64,000 nucleotides of DNA, taken from contig NW_023503375.1 in NCBI RefSeq assembly GCF_014529535.1, positions 4,151,620-4,215,619 of the forward strand, read 5' to 3'. The stretch is from Bradysia coprophila (taxonomy: Eukaryota > Arthropoda > Insecta > Diptera > Sciaridae). The notes beneath the pieces are model-generated. The model did not search any database, was not told the origin of the DNA, and saw only the letters and a program-made list of their open reading frames with translations. Shown piece after piece: positions 35,391-46,575 of the stretch. The translations under genes were made by a program, and so were the position numbers. Position 1 is the stretch's first letter, and each line of letters starts with the position of its first letter.

Positions 35391-37556
35391 ATGAAATTAG
35401 TAACTTCGTGTATATCACTGGTTATTTTTGCGTCCGCAGTCTACAATGTAATTGCGGATGATAAAAAATGTACTGTAAAGCGTGCAGAATTCACGCCATT
35501 GACCATATCTCCCTCATTCGTTCCAATCGTCGGAAATGTTCCAATCACAATACAAGGTCCTTCCATCACCGGTGCCGTCAAAGTTGAAATCCGATTCCAT
35601 GATGAAACTGTTAAGACAGTAACTGGAACAATATCAGGGGACAAGGTAACCTGTTTAGTGCCGTTTTTAAACACGAACGGTCGAATTAAGGTGGACATGA
35701 TAGTTACTAGCAGCACTAGTACTGGTGAAACGTACTACGGCTTCATTTACACCGAGAAACATCGCAGTGAAATGAAATTTGAACTTGTCAGCAATACTCA
35801 AATCAAACTTTCTTGGGATAAGACGAAGTTCGATGCAGGCACCCCGCTAAAATTGGTGCTGTTGGAGGTGGTTGGTGGAGTTTTTACTTCTAGAGGTGTG
35901 ATCAAAACGAACATCCCAAACAATGGCGCCTTCACAGGGAATCTCGATAGCCAGGGCTCAACCATAGTTCAAAACTTAAGGAATACTTACGTTGTTCAAT
36001 TAGAAACTACGGCCAAGTCAACTACTACGACTACCATTAACAATCCAATAATTTCAAATTATCTGAGTCAACTCACAACGAAAAGTCAGGCTGAGATCGA
36101 TAAAATGTGTCTGGATTGGTACATTGTGGATAATGGTGTTCCAAAAGACACTGAACCATGTCCAAAAACTTTAGAGCAAGCTAAGGTTGATGAACGCTTT
36201 GAGCCCGTTAATGACTTGAAGCCATATAATCCTGATGCAGAATTCGGCTTCTTGCAACGTACTCCATCCAAGAGTGGTGCTGCCCAGCGTTGTGTTTACA
36301 AAGGTGGAAAACTATTGGTTGGACCTCCGAGCGGTGGTAATGTGCGAAAAGTTAGTCCTAATGGTCCTTTAGGAGAATGGCACCACTTCGCTGCAGACAT
36401 AATGCCATGGTTCCTGTGCTGTAATAATAACAAGGCCAACTGTAAGCTGTACTACGAAAGGAGACCATCCGACAATGGTGATAATTACAAACCGCCGTGC
36501 TGTGGAACAGTCTGTGGAGACCCGCACTTCACTACATTCGACGGATTTTACTATACTTTCCTTGGACTCGGAGAGTTCTGGGTTATCAAAGGTCAAGATA
36601 ACATTTTCTCGATGCAAGGAAGATTTACCCAATATCTAAACACAGGAGCAACCGTCTGTACGGTGTATGTGATGCAATATCGAGGCTGTGAAGGAGTTGT
36701 AACTATTCAGCTGTCCCTGAAGAAGGACTACATTGAGATAATGATTGATGGGCAGATAGTTGCATTTGACTCGAAGCCCAATCAGCCTAAACGTACCATT
36801 GACTATAACGGTGCGTCTATTGCAATATATTCACAGAAAGATATTAGGATTACGTTCCCCTCGGGATATTCGTTCAAATTTACCTATGACCCCAATGTTA
36901 TCAACATGATTGCTTTACTGAGTCCTGAACTGAAAGGTACGATCAGGGGTTTGTTTGGTAACTTTGATGATAATCAGGAGAATGAATTTACTTATCCTGA
37001 TGGAAAAGTTATTCCCAAAAATTCGAACGCAAAAGACATCAACGACTTCGGGATGAGCTGGAAAATTGATTGTAAAGACAGTTTGTTTACATATCCAAGT
37101 GACAAAGGTTATGAGAGCTTCCATGACGATAAATACGTTCCCAAAACCGACCCGATAGACGTCGATAACGTGCCACCGAAGGTTAAGGAAGTTTGCGGAG
37201 ATAACTATGAATGTTTGTTTGATTTCACTGTTACTGGAAATGTAGAGATGGCAACCAGTACTCTGACAACTATAAAGACGTTTACTAGCATTATTCAAAC
37301 ATTCAGCGTTTCGTGTCCGAGAATAACTGTTCCGAAAAATGGTTCCTTAGAAGTTGTTAATTTTGCTGAAGGAAATACCGTCAAACTTGTTTGCAATGAC
37401 TCATTTAAACTTAAGGGAAATGATACCATCAAATGCATTAGAAGTGCAGGTGGACAACTGTCCTGGGACGGAACATTGGGCGAATGTACAAATTCCTGCG
37501 CAAATGAGAACTCATGGTTACAATGGCTTTGTGAACATGGATTTTCTACATCGTAA
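35391..37556 (+). CDS. Secreted Mesh-like protein: E-set, AMOP, vWD and sushi domains
   Basis: A 721-residue secreted protein. A signal peptide (1-22, MKLVTSCISLVIFASAVYNV) is followed by an Ig-like E-set/TIG domain (about 30-125, with LTISPSFVPIVGNVPITI), a linker, an AMOP-like Cys region (about 232-370; MCLDWY, AAQRCVY, MPWFLCCNN), a vWD domain (about 372-560; GDPHFTTFDGFYYTFLGLGE and RGLFGNFDDNQENEF) and a sushi/CCP domain (about 640-705). This is the module order of Drosophila Mesh, a smooth septate junction protein of gut epithelium, but the N-terminal NIDO domain and the transmembrane helix are missing. The protein ends with CANENSWLQWLCEHG, also found in the paralogue at 40799. AATAAA lies at 37622. 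The coding region is uninterrupted. A role in extracellular matrix or gut lining is inference. Confidence 0.88.
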   Translation: MKLVTSCISLVIFASAVYNVIADDKKCTVKRAEFTPLTISPSFVPIVGNVPITIQGPSITGAVKVEIRFHDETVKTVTGTISGDKVTCLVPFLNTNGRIKVDMIVTSSTSTGETYYGFIYTEKHRSEMKFELVSNTQIKLSWDKTKFDAGTPLKLVLLEVVGGVFTSRGVIKTNIPNNGAFTGNLDSQGSTIVQNLRNTYVVQLETTAKSTTTTTINNPIISNYLSQLTTKSQAEIDKMCLDWYIVDNGVPKDTEPCPKTLEQAKVDERFEPVNDLKPYNPDAEFGFLQRTPSKSGAAQRCVYKGGKLLVGPPSGGNVRKVSPNGPLGEWHHFAADIMPWFLCCNNNKANCKLYYERRPSDNGDNYKPPCCGTVCGDPHFTTFDGFYYTFLGLGEFWVIKGQDNIFSMQGRFTQYLNTGATVCTVYVMQYRGCEGVVTIQLSLKKDYIEIMIDGQIVAFDSKPNQPKRTIDYNGASIAIYSQKDIRITFPSGYSFKFTYDPNVINMIALLSPELKGTIRGLFGNFDDNQENEFTYPDGKVIPKNSNAKDINDFGMSWKIDCKDSLFTYPSDKGYESFHDDKYVPKTDPIDVDNVPPKVKEVCGDNYECLFDFTVTGNVEMATSTLTTIKTFTSIIQTFSVSCPRITVPKNGSLEVVNFAEGNTVKLVCNDSFKLKGNDTIKCIRSAGGQLSWDGTLGECTNSCANENSWLQWLCEHGFSTS

Positions 37557-39072
37557 AAACAACAACGTAGCGACAAAAAGCGCGTTAAATGATCGATGGA
37601 AATAGTTGAGAATTTTGATTAAATAAACGAATGTTACATACAACACTGTCCTTTTGATTAAATTTTCTTTACATAAGAACGGGATGCAATATGCATTATG
37701 CAGGTAAGCATTTGTCCTCACTAATCACATGAGAAAATTCGGGAAAGGAACTCCTAAATCTCAGGATAATAAGTAGTGTAGTCAAAGAGAAGCAGCTGAA
37801 GTGCGTTGGTTAAATTTCCAAAGTGGTAACAATGCAACTGTTTAATTCCTTATTTGCCTTGTGCTCATCACAAATTGGAGTCTTATGATAAAGACAAAAT
37901 ATTTTGCACTTACATCGAGGAAATACTTCTTAGATTTCGTGCTTTACGTCGGCTAGCAGACAGTTGCCTCTAAAGCATAGACATTATAGAGCGATAAATC
38001 TATTAGTTGTTTGTTGACCTGTGAACTGTGATTGAGCTCGTGCTATTTAGTTGCAAATCTGTATCGCCACCTGATTTATTTGAAGAAACATTGAATTAAC
38101 GAACTTGCTTCATGTACTGATACTGAGATCATTGAATTGGCTGAGTTGACAAAACGTTTTCCGATTAGAGTCAAGAAAATGTCGAATTGAAATCTGTTTT
38201 AAAAAGCAAACTGTTACAGACTCAAGTCAGGGGAGGACCCAGCTATAAGCTGTAATTATTATGGCTTATCAATAACTTAATAATTGAAGATCTTCAGTTC
38301 TTTAGACAATACAATCGACACAAATTCATTTAGGGCATGCATTGCTTCTAGTATTAACCTAGAATATATTCAAAATTGTATTCATTTTCTCAGACCTTTT
38401 AAGACCTACCCCCTTTGTATCAGAATATGAAACAAATTCCACCCATGGAGTGGCTTCTATTCTTAACAAAAGTTTTCCAAATCTATTTATCTAGAACCAT
38501 GGAAACTGGCCTGATTCAGGAGAAACAGGCGAAGATAACTTGGATTAGTAAACGAAGACTGAGGTACCGCAGCTGAAACCACAGCTGTACCATAGATGAA
38601 ATTATAGTAGGCCCTATTGGCGATGTTCCAAATATCCAGGTGGAGTTCCTTTCTATGTGAAACTCGGCATTTTGATTGGGTGCCAAAGTAAAATATTGTC
38701 GAGCGATAAATGATGGAATTTGTTTATGTACTGTCCGTTTGACAAGAGGATCGCCACGGTTCAGCAGGGGGTTTTGAACATTTGTTTTTTACACGTTGGC
38801 ACACGTACTCTTGTCAGATTCAAGATTCTTTTTACGAAGGTTACGCTGATTATACTTTGTGAAAAAGGCCAATACCTTGCAAATATGTCACATCTTGGAC
38901 AGAATTTGACACTGCAATATCTGCAACATGAAAAAACTAAATGTTCGAAACCCCCTGAAACCCCGTGCTTCCACCTACGTAATATACACAAACTAGGTGA
39001 GCCAATCTTAATTTATTTGCAACAAAGGGTGCGACGCGTAGCGGAAAGAAATCGAATGTAGGTACACATTAC

Positions 39073-40000
39073 GAGGGATTCTTTTGAAAATCCACCTATC
39101 AAGATCGGACCTATTTCGTCTGGGATGGATATATACATGGTTTGAAAGGTCTTTGCCAGTAGACATCAAAACAGGCCTCACACAGTCTCGAGCCACACCT
39201 GGTTGCTGGTGGAAGATCTTCGAAGTTGGAAAAATAGTGTTTTTTATCCGAATTTTTTGGCCGTAATAAATGATCGTTTCGGGTGAGAGTGGGCTCGTTG
39301 GAAAGCTGAGCTTAATTAATTTCGGGTCATGCCTCGTTTGATTAGATTCATTGATATATGTTTGCAAAAATTTGCAAGAAATATTTTCAAAATCTGTGTG
39401 AACTTTAGACAGGTCTGGGCTGGTACTGATGACGGTTATTGTGAATCTAACATGCCAGTTGTAACGTACATTATCTAAGCTTTCCATAAATACCTCATTT
39501 GCAGTGCTGGTGATTGCTGGTGAGTTTTACGAGTAGCGGTTGTACTAACATAAAATTCTGTTATGCCGGCAATCACCAGCACTGCAAATGAGATATCAAC
39601 GGAAAGCATAGACAATGTATGTTACGACTAGCATGTTAGGTTCACATTAGGCGTCATCAGTACCAGCCCAGACCTGTCTAAAGTTCACACAGATTTTGAA
39701 AATTTTTCTTGCAAATTTTTGCAAACATATATCAATGAATCTAATCAAACTAGACCCGACCCGAAAGTACTTAAGCTCAGCTCAGCCCAATCTCACCTTG
39801 AACCCTGAACGGCCAAAAAATTCGGATAAAAAACACTATTTTTCCAACTTCGGAGATCTTCCACCAGCAACCAGGTGTGGCTCGAGACTGTGTGAGGCCT
39901 GTTTTGAGGTCTACTGGCAAAGACCTTTCAGACCATGTATATATCCAACCCAGACGAAATGGGTCCGATTATGATAGGTGGATTTTCAAAAGAATCCCTC
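39073..40000. mobile_element. 928-bp foldback element, TIR GAGGGATTCTTTTGAAAA, TAC target duplication
   Basis: Two arms of about 440 nt in inverted orientation meet near 39535. The ends are GAGGGATTCTTTTGAAAA and its complement, and TAC flanks both (39070-39072 and 40001-40003). The arms contain matching ATATCAATGAATCTAATCAA and GCAGTGCTGGTGATTGC blocks. The termini and 3-bp duplication are the same as in the element at 3286-4233, but the interior is different. No protein is encoded. Confidence 0.8.
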
Positions 40001-40195
40001 TACATAGAATATGGCAACAATGGTTTGTTGTGAGCAAAATTTCACATTCTTATGTCTGATATTCAAATATTTCAATATAGAAAGTGGTGCCATCCATTGA
40101 ACGCGAAGTCGCGAATTGCTTATGTCAAATAAAGTAATATTTACACTGGAGGAATGGCCTTGAAACAGTGTAAAAATGAAAAACTAGAGGGTACA

Positions 40196-40492
40196 GGGTG
40201 GGATGAATTTTAAACCCAATAAGTCCAATAAGTATTCGGCTCAATAGCACATGTTATTACCTTTCTAATGACACCCCACACGACCCTATACGGCTCGTGT
40301 AACTGGAGAAATTTTTGTAAGAAAAGTGCAAGTTTTCGGCTTTTGTTCACCTTTCACCAGCCACACAAACTTCGAAGAATTTTTTTGAAAGTGGTTTTGG
40401 CTTCTAGGGTTGAATACCTTTCTAGACACATATAAAAAAGTCCACTGGAAAATACGTCCGATTTCGGTAGGTTGTTTTTCAAAAGAACTCTA
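40196..40492. repeat. One-ended copy of the GAGGGATTC element
   Basis: This matches the right third of the 3286-4233 element: CTAATGACACCCCACACGAC, then GAGAAATTTTTGTAAGAAAA and CCGATTTCGGTAGG, then CTTTTCAAAAGA near the end. The left end is missing. Confidence 0.65.
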
Positions 40493-40734
40493 AAGGCAGT
40501 TAAAACTCAAAGGCTTGTGGTAATGCTAGGAGCAGTGCTACGGCATAAGTCGGAAGAATTCAATGGTTTGTTTGTTTCAGTTATAACAAGCTTTTGATAG
40601 AAGATTTCCCAGTCCGGCAAGGATCTTTGCATGTATCATCAAACTAGAAACGTTTTACATCCGCCTCTGATTGAAGATCGTTTACATCATTGGAAAATGC
40701 GATGAGTTTTCTATTTTCGTTAGCATTTGTTGTC

Positions 40735-40772
40735 TATATAAACTCGTTGTATTGATAGATTCGTCGATCAGT
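40735..40772 (+). promoter_or_regulatory. TATA box and TCAGT initiator of the vitellogenin-Mesh fusion gene
   Basis: TATATAAA at 40735-40742 and the arthropod initiator TCAGT at 40768-40772 are spaced as in a focused insect promoter. They lie 27 bases ahead of the start codon at 40799. A strong TATA core fits a highly expressed tissue-specific gene. Confidence 0.65.
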
Positions 40773-40798
40773 GAACTTTTACATTCTCCACGATCAAC

Positions 40799-43700
40799 AT
40801 GCAGTGGTCCAGCTCATTGTTGGTTATCGTTTTAAGTGAGTTTTAATTTGATTTCCGGTCGTGGAAATTGTGTGGCAATTTTATTTTTTTTTTTATTTAG
40901 TCGGCCTGACAACCGTAAACGGTGCCTGGAAACGGAACCAGGAGTACAACTACAAAGTGGTTACAAAGACTCTAAGGGACGAAAAGTGGGATGAATTCCA
41001 AACTCGTTTGACCATTCGTCCAGAATCAGATGAAATTTTGATTGGTAAATTAGGCCAGACACAGTATGGCAACACTCAAACATCGATACTCTCGGGCTTG
41101 ACCAACCGGAATAACAATGATCGTCGAATGGAGGAACAACTATTCAAAGTTAAAGTGAAAAATGGTGTTGTTGAAGCATTGCTTGTCGATCGCCAATTGA
41201 GTGAATATCAAATTAACCAACTGAAATCCCTCGTAAATGCGTTCGTGGATAAAGTTTACGTCGACAGAAATGTCCAATGCCAAATGGATGGAGACCATGC
41301 TTTTTACAATATGAATGAGCAAACTATGATGGGACACTGTGAAACGATTTATGAAATTTCGCCATTGGCAGAATATTTGGCTCAATCCAGTCGTGATTTG
41401 GTTCCGATGCCACAATTACAAAGGCAAGGACAATATACCGATGTGATCAAGAGCAGAGACTATAACAAGTGCAACCAGAACAGAAACGATGGCTCGAGCC
41501 CAAACACAAATAGAGAGTCAACGCTTATTGAAGTGAACCGTGTCATTCTCTCTGGACCGCTAAATGATTACACCGTTCAATCAGCATTCTCAACCTTGAA
41601 ATTGACTGACCGTTTGAATAGTCCACCCAAAACTATTTCCTACGTCAATGTAACATTGGAATCATTTAATACCAACACGAGACTTCCCTCAATTTCGATC
41701 GACAATCTAGTGGATGTTCAAAACAACTATTCACCAAGAGCTTCGCTTAACACTGATAATCGAATTGGATTCATTGGTAATCGTCCACGAAGCAACCTTC
41801 CATGTACGTCAAAGCACGCAGCCTTCAGGCAACTCACCATAACTCCTTCATTCGTCTCAATCGTCGGACACACTCCAATCACAATCCAAGGCCCTTCTCT
41901 CAGTGATGCTGTCAGAGTTCAAGTTCGATTCCATGATGCAATTCTTAAGACAGTAACTGCAACCATTTCAGGAGACAAGGCAACCTGTTTGGTACCGTAT
42001 TTGTATACGAACGGTAGAATGCAGGTGGACATGATAGTTACACGCACCAACACTGTTGTTGATACGTTCTATGGTTTCATTTACACCGAAAAGCATCGTA
42101 GCGCGATGAATTTTGAACTTCTCAGCTCATCTAGAGTCAAAATGACCTGGGATAAAACTAAGTTCAATGTGGGCGCCCCCTTAAGATTAGAACTGCTGGA
42201 ATTAGTTGAAGGAGTCCTAACACCTAGAGGTATCATCAAATCGAACATAACAAACAATGGAGCCTTCACAGGAGATCTGGATATGCAGGGCACATCGATA
42301 GTTCAACAATTGAGAAGTCTTTACGTAGTCAAATTAGAATCAGCGCTACTGCTTTCAAGTCCTACAGTTGGTGTGAGTGCCAGGAGTGTCGTAATTTCAA
42401 ATTTTCTGAATCAACTTAGTACAAAAACTCAGGCCGAGATCGATCAAATGTGTTACGATTGGTACGCTCAAGATGAAGGTGCCCCCAGAGACGCATTGCC
42501 CTGTCCACCAACTTTACAAAAAGCTCGAGTTGATGAACGATTCGAGCCTGTTGACGACTTAAAGCTGTATAACCCCGATGCAGATTTCGGCTTCATGCAA
42601 CGAGTTCCATCCAAGAGCGGCGCTGCACAGCGTTGTGTTTATAAAAATGGAAAATTATTGGTTGGTCCACCAAGTGGTGGTAATGTGCGCAATAGTCCAG
42701 TTCAGACAAAAAAAAAGTTTCAAGTTGTATCGAGGCACATCATCTAATTGTTTCCTATGATCTAGTAGAACAATTTTGTAAAAGAAACTGTGTAAAAATT
42801 TTCACTCTCCGAGCTGCGCAAAGAAATTACATTTTCTTAGAATTCGCTAAAAATGTTCACTTTTAGCGAATTATAAGAAAATGAAAATTCTTTGCGCAGT
42901 CCGGAGAGTGAAATTTTTTTAATACTATCTTCTACAAAATTGTTCTACTAGATCATAGGAAACAATTAGATGATGTGCCTCGATACAACTCGAAACTTTT
43001 TTTTTGTCTGAACTGGACTAGTGCGCAAAGTTAGTCCGAATGGCGAGAAGGGAGAGGTACCACACATCATTGCTGATATAATGCCATGGTTTTTGTGCTG
43101 TAACAATAACAAGGCCAATTGCAATCTCTATTACGAGAAGAGACCATCAAACAATGGCAGCGACTATGTTGATCCTCATTCTGGAATGGTTATTGGAGAC
43201 CCGCACTTCACTACATTCGACGGATTTTACTATACTTTCCTTGGTCTTGGCGAGTTTTGGATTTTCAAGAGTCAGGATGACGTTTTCTCAATGCAAGGAA
43301 GGTTTACTCAATATCTGAACACAGGAGCAACCGTATGTACGGTATATGTAATGCAACATCGAAGCATTGAAGGGGATACAACCATTCAGTTATCTCTAAT
43401 GAAGGACTATATCGAGATTATGATTGATGGACAGGTCGTCACATTGGACTCTAGACCAAATACTAAACGTTCCATAGCGCATAAGGGTGCCTTCATTGCA
43501 ATCAATTCACAGAAAGATATTAGGATTACGTTCTCCTCGGGATATTCGTTCAAATTTACCTATGATCCGTATGTGATTAACATGATTGCTATGCTTGATG
43601 TCAATCTGAAGAATACGTTCAGGGGTTTGTTTGGTAACTTTGATGATAATCAGGAGAATGAATTCACTTATCCCGATGGAAGAGTCATTCCTAAAAATTC

Positions 43701-44235
43701 TAAAGCGAAAGAAATTCATGATTTCGGCATGAACTGGAAAGTGGATTGTCAAGACAGTCTGTTTACATATCCAGACGGCAAAAGTTACGAGAACTATCAG
43801 GACGACAACTACGTTCCACGCCTCGAACCCATCGACGTCGATAAGCTTCCGCCGAAAGCTAAGGAAATTTGCGGGGACAATTATGAATGTTTGTTTGATT
43901 TCGCTGTAACTGGAAATCAAGAGATGGCAACCAGCACAAAGACAACCGTTGACACATTTACCTCCATCATCCAATCATTGAGCGTCACTTGTCCAAGACT
44001 ATCTGCGCCGAGGAATGGATCCTTACAAGTTCGCAACTATTTTGTAGGAAGTATCGTCAAACTCGTTTGCAATGACAATTTTGCGGTTCAAGGAAATGAT
44101 TCCATGACGTGCGCCAGAAATGCTCGAGGAGAACTGTCTTGGCAAGGAACATTGGGACAATGCGTCCAGAAAAATAAATGCGCAAATGAAAACTCATGGC
44201 TGCAGTGGCTGTGTGAACATGGATTACAAGCATAG
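40799..44235 (+). CDS. Vitellogenin-N / Mesh-type fusion protein, interrupted by a MITE
   Basis: Exon 1 is 40799-40835; a 65-bp intron follows; exon 2 is 40901-44235. Without the 336-bp insertion (element plus duplicated site) the reading frame is 1,011 codons. The signal peptide MQWSSSLLVIVLIGLTTVNG is cut before AWKRNQEYNY. Residues about 21-310 are the N-terminal domain of vitellogenin (RLTIRPESDEILIGKL, VKNGVVEALLVDR, GHCETIYEISPLAEYL, VIKSRDYNKCNQ), which in yolk proteins binds receptor and lipid. Next come E-set (about 315-420), AMOP (about 520-650), vWD (from about 665, GDPHFTTFDGFYYTF) and sushi (about 930-990), all close to the gene at 35391. The MITE at 42693-43020 lies in the AMOP region and brings a stop, so the present allele would give a 627-residue product ending there. 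AATAAA lies at 44301. The fusion is read directly from one exon; its function is unknown. Confidence 0.88.
42693..43020. mobile_element. 328-bp palindromic hAT-like MITE inside a coding exon
   Basis: The ends, TAGTCCAGTTCAGACAAA and its complement, belong to arms of over 150 nt in inverted orientation. The octamer GTGCGCAA occurs at 42685-42692 and 43021-43028, and only once at the same codon position in the sister gene's sequence (as GTGCGAAA). This proves an insertion with an 8-bp target duplication, typical of hAT (or P) elements. The two arms are nearly identical, so it is young. Confidence 0.93.
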
Positions 44236-44904
44236 AAAAACGTAGCGACATACGTTAAACGGTACTAAGTAATTTAACGATTGAAAAAAAAAATTGATAA
44301 AATAAATTTACAGTTGGCAGATCATGTCTTTCTTCTATATCCCTTCCTTCGAATAAATAACGAGATCTTTACTAATCGACTAATCAAGAAACATGCATCA
44401 ATCTCTGAGTTGCTTCCACTCAGGCACATGCATTTCTCTCTATCGAATATGTTCAAAACGGGACTCTTAGGAATTGTGACTGTAATAGTCATGCGAGTAG
44501 TGTGAGGAAGGCATCCCACACGTCGAAGAGAACGTAGAAAGGAGAGGCAATATTTACTCAACTTACAGAACGGTAAAGAATCTAATAGATTGCCCTGAAA
44601 CCGGTTGATAAGAGCTTTGCAACGATACCTCTCATGTCGCTGTAGTTGTCCATTATATGTTTTATGTTAAAGTACTGAAGTCCTCTTCCTCGAAAGAGCG
44701 TTGCCAGATATGGAAAGCTATGCCATGAGGGATACATTGATATATTTCGCTATTTAAGGCTGTAAGGATTGTCCGTGGGCGTAGACGTGAATGGGAGCTC
44801 GTTCAATTGAGATAGGCGATTACTGAAACTCTAACTTTTACATAAATTGAGTTTTTTTATTAAAAATACCAAAAATTATAGATCCGACACCCTGGACCTT
44901 TGTC

Positions 44905-46249
44905 CTATTTTCCAGACTTAGGCGCTGGATTAATTCTAGATATTTTAGTCAATTTCGATTTGGGCTGGATTGCCCTTACGTTCCAGGCAGTGTGAACGGC
45001 ATTCTGTGCAATGTCACCAACATGTGATTCTAGTTCTCCCGGCTGGAATCCACAGCTAGAAATTTTTAATGAATTGCATTTCACAAAATCATAGTGAGAC
45101 AGTATTTCGGGTTCTTCAATAGTTTGACTCACCTGCGCTCATAATTACGGGCCAAACGACGGCCAACACCCGAAGCTAATATTCCCGTTCCCATCTGAGC
45201 TCCCCGTGCTACACTTCCCGTTGAAATGATTGCCGCTTTAGCTATTTCCATTCCACCGTCCACCATACGTTCGGCTCTTTCTTTATCCACATTATTTGCA
45301 GTGAGTATTTTTGTTGAAACTTCTCGCACTACTGGAGACAATACACTGCCCAATGCCCACAAACAAGTACCCACACCATTTGCTAACAATTCGAGAAGAT
45401 TGAGATGATCGAAATTGTAAAAAAAAAGTTCAAGCAAGTTTTCACCTAAATGCCCCGTCAATGTTGCTGCAGTTCCCACAACGGCCTTAGCGATTTTCAC
45501 ATTTCTGATGACATCATCTCGTTCCCGTTGATTCATTGATTGTGGACGAGAATCAAATAAATTTGCTCTTTGATTTACGACAGGGCCGTCGTAAATTGGA
45601 GAGGTTACGAAATTCGTCACAGAGTTAGCCCAATCCTCCAGCGCGAGTGAAGCGAATTCTCCGACTATATCATACATACAAAAGATAAAACATTTTTGAC
45701 AAAAGCATGGTGTGACTGCTGAACTGAAATCATTCCTTTACCTTCGACCATTCCTCCAGCAACATTTCGACTGAAAGTATCGATTGGATTATTTGAATTC
45801 TGAGATTCCTTAGATGGACACGTTGGGCATTCTTTCATGTAAATGGCCTCAAAGCAATAGTATCCAAACTTACAGCCGCAATAGCCTACTTTAAAGACAC
45901 TTTCACATCTATTTCCATTGCAAAGGGAACAATTGTCCCGTGATGAGTTGTGTGAAACTAAATCTAATGAAAACAGGAGAAAAAGAGTCACGGTTGCTGA
46001 TATTGAATGACGATCGAGATAATCGTTACGACAACCCACATTTCCTGTTTGAACTTTGAACCACATGTGGCTCATTAATTTACCTGTAGTTTTTGTGATT
46101 GAATGGTTGACCGCGTCAGCGACAGCTACAGATCGAAAATCGGGCTGATCGGCTTTTTGTATTGCCTGTGCCTGTGCGGCCTGTGCCTTTCGCATTCTTC
46201 GATTTCGTCTTCTGTTAGCTGACGGCATATAGGTTTGTTCCAAGGTCAT
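44905..46249 (-). CDS. Senescence-domain (spartin-like) protein
   Basis: Four exons on the minus strand: about 46249-46085, 45963-45742, 45664-45133 and 45055-44905, with GT-AG borders; about 355 residues. The C-terminal 230 residues resemble the senescence domain of spartin: KIAKAVVGTAATLTGHLGENL, a Gly/Ala-rich stretch, VVREVSTKILTANNVDKERA, DGGMEIAKAAIISTGSVARG and finally NAVHTAWNVRAIQPKSKLTKI. Spartin acts at lipid droplets and endosomes. The usual N-terminal MIT domain is absent; instead there is a basic start (RRRNRRMRKAQAAQAQA) and a Cys-rich segment (CSLCNGNRC, YCGCKFGYYC, CPTCPSK). The exon 1 donor near 46085 is the least certain border. Poly(A) signal at 44856-44861 on the minus strand. 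The gene converges on the fusion gene, with 670 bp between stop codons. Confidence 0.7.
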
Positions 46250-46470
46250 TTTGTAATGTCAAATTTCATCCACAGAAGGCAACTAAACCTCAACTTTTAG
46301 ATTGACGAACATTTTAACGAAAAATTTACAGAGAAATTGGTTGACGTTTAGGTTATGATCCTCTCTGTGGATGAAATCGTCGTGGTTCGTGTTGTCAAAA
46401 TTCGGCTTTACAGTTATTTAGAACAAACCTATAGATCAGTGTCAAATAACTGTTCTTCTCTCAAAATAGT

Positions 46471-46575
46471 GTCAAATGAGTTGTCAATTTCACAAAGCTA
46501 ACCTCAAACAATGACAGCTCCATATAAATTTTTGTAACATTTTGGTTAGCTTTGTGAAAATGACAGCTCATTTGA
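46471..46575. repeat. Foldback with ACAAAGCTAACC arms
   Basis: GTCAAATGAGTTGTCAATTT followed by CACAAAGCTAACC is repeated in inverted form ending near 46575, with a 35-nt loop. It sits just upstream of the spartin-like gene. Confidence 0.65.

Larger units (their letters stand above)
37628..40734. other. Intergenic stretch between the Mesh-like paralogues
   Basis: No gene is supported. The first 1.4 kb has no feature I can name. From 39073 to 40492 there are two members of the GAGGGATTC element family. An open frame at 38720-39061 has no recognisable domain. Confidence 0.5.

Noticed and set aside
38720-39061. 113-codon plus-strand frame
   Set aside because: No domain, no splice or promoter signals, and a competing antisense frame of similar length.
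42578-42760. Alternative plus frame across the MITE edge
   Set aside because: Shadow of the fusion gene frame; runs into the transposon arm.
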